Source: a virus. Taken from it: a stretch of DNA of 64,000 bases. Location of the stretch: IMG/VR virus record IMGVR_UViG_3300028908_000007, positions 1 to 64,000 of that record, one strand, 5' to 3'. A program made the position numbers and the translations under genes. Shown one piece after another: positions 62,287 through 64,000 of this stretch. Numbering within the stretch: the first letter of the stretch is position 1; every line of letters starts with the position of its first letter. The notes beneath the pieces were generated by a model. It saw nothing but the letters and a program-made list of their open reading frames with translations. It had not been told where the DNA came from and did not search any database.

Positions 62287-64000
62287 ATGGGTAGAGAAAG
62301 AAAAGGTAAATTTATTAATTGGCTTCCTCAAACATCGCGTGGTGGTGTTTTACACAATTCAGGTGCAGGAGCCATAGTCAATGCCGATAAGATACGTTCG
62401 ACTTTAGTAACACAATTAGCCAGAGAAAGTATAGTTGATTCAGATATCAATAATCTCGTTAATAGCACCAATACTTACTTTATAAAGAAGCCAGAAATAC
62501 TTACACCTACAGATGGACAGGTATTAACTGGAAATGATAAGATATTGCTTGTACCTCCAATACTAGGAAACTATGTAACCGGACAACATATTGCTACACA
62601 TTGGAGAATATTAAATAGTTCTTCTAACTCTCTTGCCAATTCTATCTATAACGAAGTGGTGTATGGAGAGGGTTTGGTAAGTCTTCCTCTTCCTGAAGGA
62701 TTATCTCCAAATACAGATTATTGGGTAGTAGCAAAAATACACATAGCTTCTAAAGAAAATGAATTCGATAACTGGCTACCTAGTGAATGGTCAAATATTG
62801 TTAGATTTAGAATTGATAATAATGCGACATTACAACCCATTCCAGACATAGAAGAACTCATACCTTACGAAAATGCCGACCATATAAATAGATTTCGTTT
62901 TAAAGAAAATAATAAGGAAACATATGCAGCGGGTTCTACTTATAAAGTATTAAAGGTACGTGCTGAGATTACTTCAAACGAAATGTCACGACCTAATAAT
63001 AGTAATGTAATTCTGATTAACAAAACCATAACCAATTATGGAGTGGATCTTACTTTCCCGGAATATGGAAATACTGATCCAGTAGAAACAGAATTAGCCA
63101 GAAGAATATTAGAAAAAGAAAATACAGCCCGATGGAAAGGTATTTTTACATTCTGGTATGAAGACTTAAGTGGGAATAAAGGACTACCAATAACTAAGAA
63201 AGCACAACTAGTATATAAAGAACCAAAATTACTTAACCCATTTCCATACGCTCTTAAGGTAGCCAAAAATACTACGAGTATGGCCACACTTATCGGTAGT
63301 GGCGCTGATAAAATAGGTCATGGATCAAATGCTGATAGATCAAGAAACATAATGCTGATACGATATGATTATACTACTGCAAATGGAGGCATTACTCGTT
63401 TCTGGATGTATGATAAGGTACGGAATACTTGGCTATGGAGAGGATCTCATCCAGAAACAAATTACTATACAAATATGCATAATATTGCTTTTATAAACTC
63501 AGAAGAAGTATTGATTGCAGGAGGTTGTAAAGATAACACCTCATTAGCCAATCCTACAGTTAGTAATGTATTAAATACTACCTATGTTTTCAATGTACGT
63601 ATAAATACATGGACACAGAAAGCTAACTTACCTACGCGGTTATTCTCCTCCAATAGTGTAATTACGAAGAACGGCGACATATACATCGTAGGTCTGGATA
63701 GAAACAATTCCTATAGATTAATGATAATACATTATGATCTAGCAACAGATACACATACTGTTGTTTATACAGAAACCAACACAACACCAAACGTACAAGT
63801 ATACAACGTTCTTCCATTTAAAAATGGTTTTATCTATAGTCTTACCAAAAAATATGCGGGTAATTCGGATCTTAGAACACACTTCTACTATGTTGATATC
63901 ACTGGTACTTCGTATAATGCAACTTATACACTACTGAATTCGTTAAATGATCCTACGCAGAGAAGACATAGATATCCTCTAGCACCTGCACCAGGCGGTG
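62287..64000 (+). CDS. Tail-fibre-like Kelch protein, paralogue 6, cut by window end
   Basis: Starts at ATG 62287 (MGRERKGKFINWLPQTSRGG) and stays open to the window end, at least 571 codons. FN3-like segment NTDYWVVAKIHIASKENEFD and later a propeller with VLIAGGCKDNTS. Same layout as its upstream neighbours and 9 bases after the previous stop. The 3' end is outside the window. Confidence 0.72.
   Translation, partial: MGRERKGKFINWLPQTSRGGVLHNSGAGAIVNADKIRSTLVTQLARESIVDSDINNLVNSTNTYFIKKPEILTPTDGQVLTGNDKILLVPPILGNYVTGQHIATHWRILNSSSNSLANSIYNEVVYGEGLVSLPLPEGLSPNTDYWVVAKIHIASKENEFDNWLPSEWSNIVRFRIDNNATLQPIPDIEELIPYENADHINRFRFKENNKETYAAGSTYKVLKVRAEITSNEMSRPNNSNVILINKTITNYGVDLTFPEYGNTDPVETELARRILEKENTARWKGIFTFWYEDLSGNKGLPITKKAQLVYKEPKLLNPFPYALKVAKNTTSMATLIGSGADKIGHGSNADRSRNIMLIRYDYTTANGGITRFWMYDKVRNTWLWRGSHPETNYYTNMHNIAFINSEEVLIAGGCKDNTSLANPTVSNVLNTTYVFNVRINTWTQKANLPTRLFSSNSVITKNGDIYIVGLDRNNSYRLMIIHYDLATDTHTVVYTETNTTPNVQVYNVLPFKNGFIYSLTKKYAGNSDLRTHFYYVDITGTSYNATYTLLNSLNDPTQRRHRYPLAPAPGG

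Overview
The window looks like part of an AT-rich jumbo myovirus of the phiKZ type, infecting a Gram-negative host. Support comes from a 730-residue phiKZ-type major capsid protein, split multisubunit RNA polymerase genes (beta N-terminal, beta C-terminal and beta-prime C-terminal halves as separate ORFs), a portal protein, a baseplate spike, a secreted transglycosylase, an outer-membrane-type lipoprotein that suits a spanin, and two phage tRNAs. I saw no terminase, PhuZ or nucleus-shell (chimallin) gene here. Family names rest on motifs I can read, not on database searches.

Layout. 1-1302 is the 3' end of a tail-fibre-like gene. It is followed directly by a structured non-coding RNA and a full-length IscB gene (1494-3164), then a GC-richer structured stretch and a baseplate/virion block with an SbcD-like nuclease (3304-10866). 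11276-17171 holds RNA polymerase beta C-half, beta-prime C-half and an SF2 helicase. 17250-19424 is a lysis-type cassette. A DnaB-type helicase on the minus strand precedes the capsid gene (22162-24354). 24485-31606 holds RNA polymerase beta N-half and a large Q/P/H-rich protein whose end carries a -1 frameshift signal. 31851-39093 holds portal, virion proteins, RuvC and a spanin-like cluster. 39090-41513 is the SbcC partner, head to head with the baseplate spike. 42597-52160 is mixed virion and recombination genes (RecA/UvsX-like), including a small ORF resembling the end of RpoB. Two tRNAs follow, then an array of six consecutive Kelch/FN3-like tail-fibre paralogues (52457-64000+).

Genes are dense, often overlap by 4-30 bases, and are separated by GC-rich hairpin terminators at strand switches. 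A recurring AT-rich motif (TTGATATATTTA, usually downstream of AACTC) precedes several transcription units and is a candidate phage promoter.

Most interesting observations: (1) a phage-borne IscB with an apparent upstream omega RNA and no transposase, between tail genes; (2) a dispersed palindromic repeat family found in one intergenic region and inside at least two genes; (3) a canonical CCCTTTA slippery heptamer three codons before the stop of the 1137-residue Q-rich protein, with an open -1 frame of about 179 codons; (4) an 18-bp hairpin in the first codons of the transglycosylase gene.
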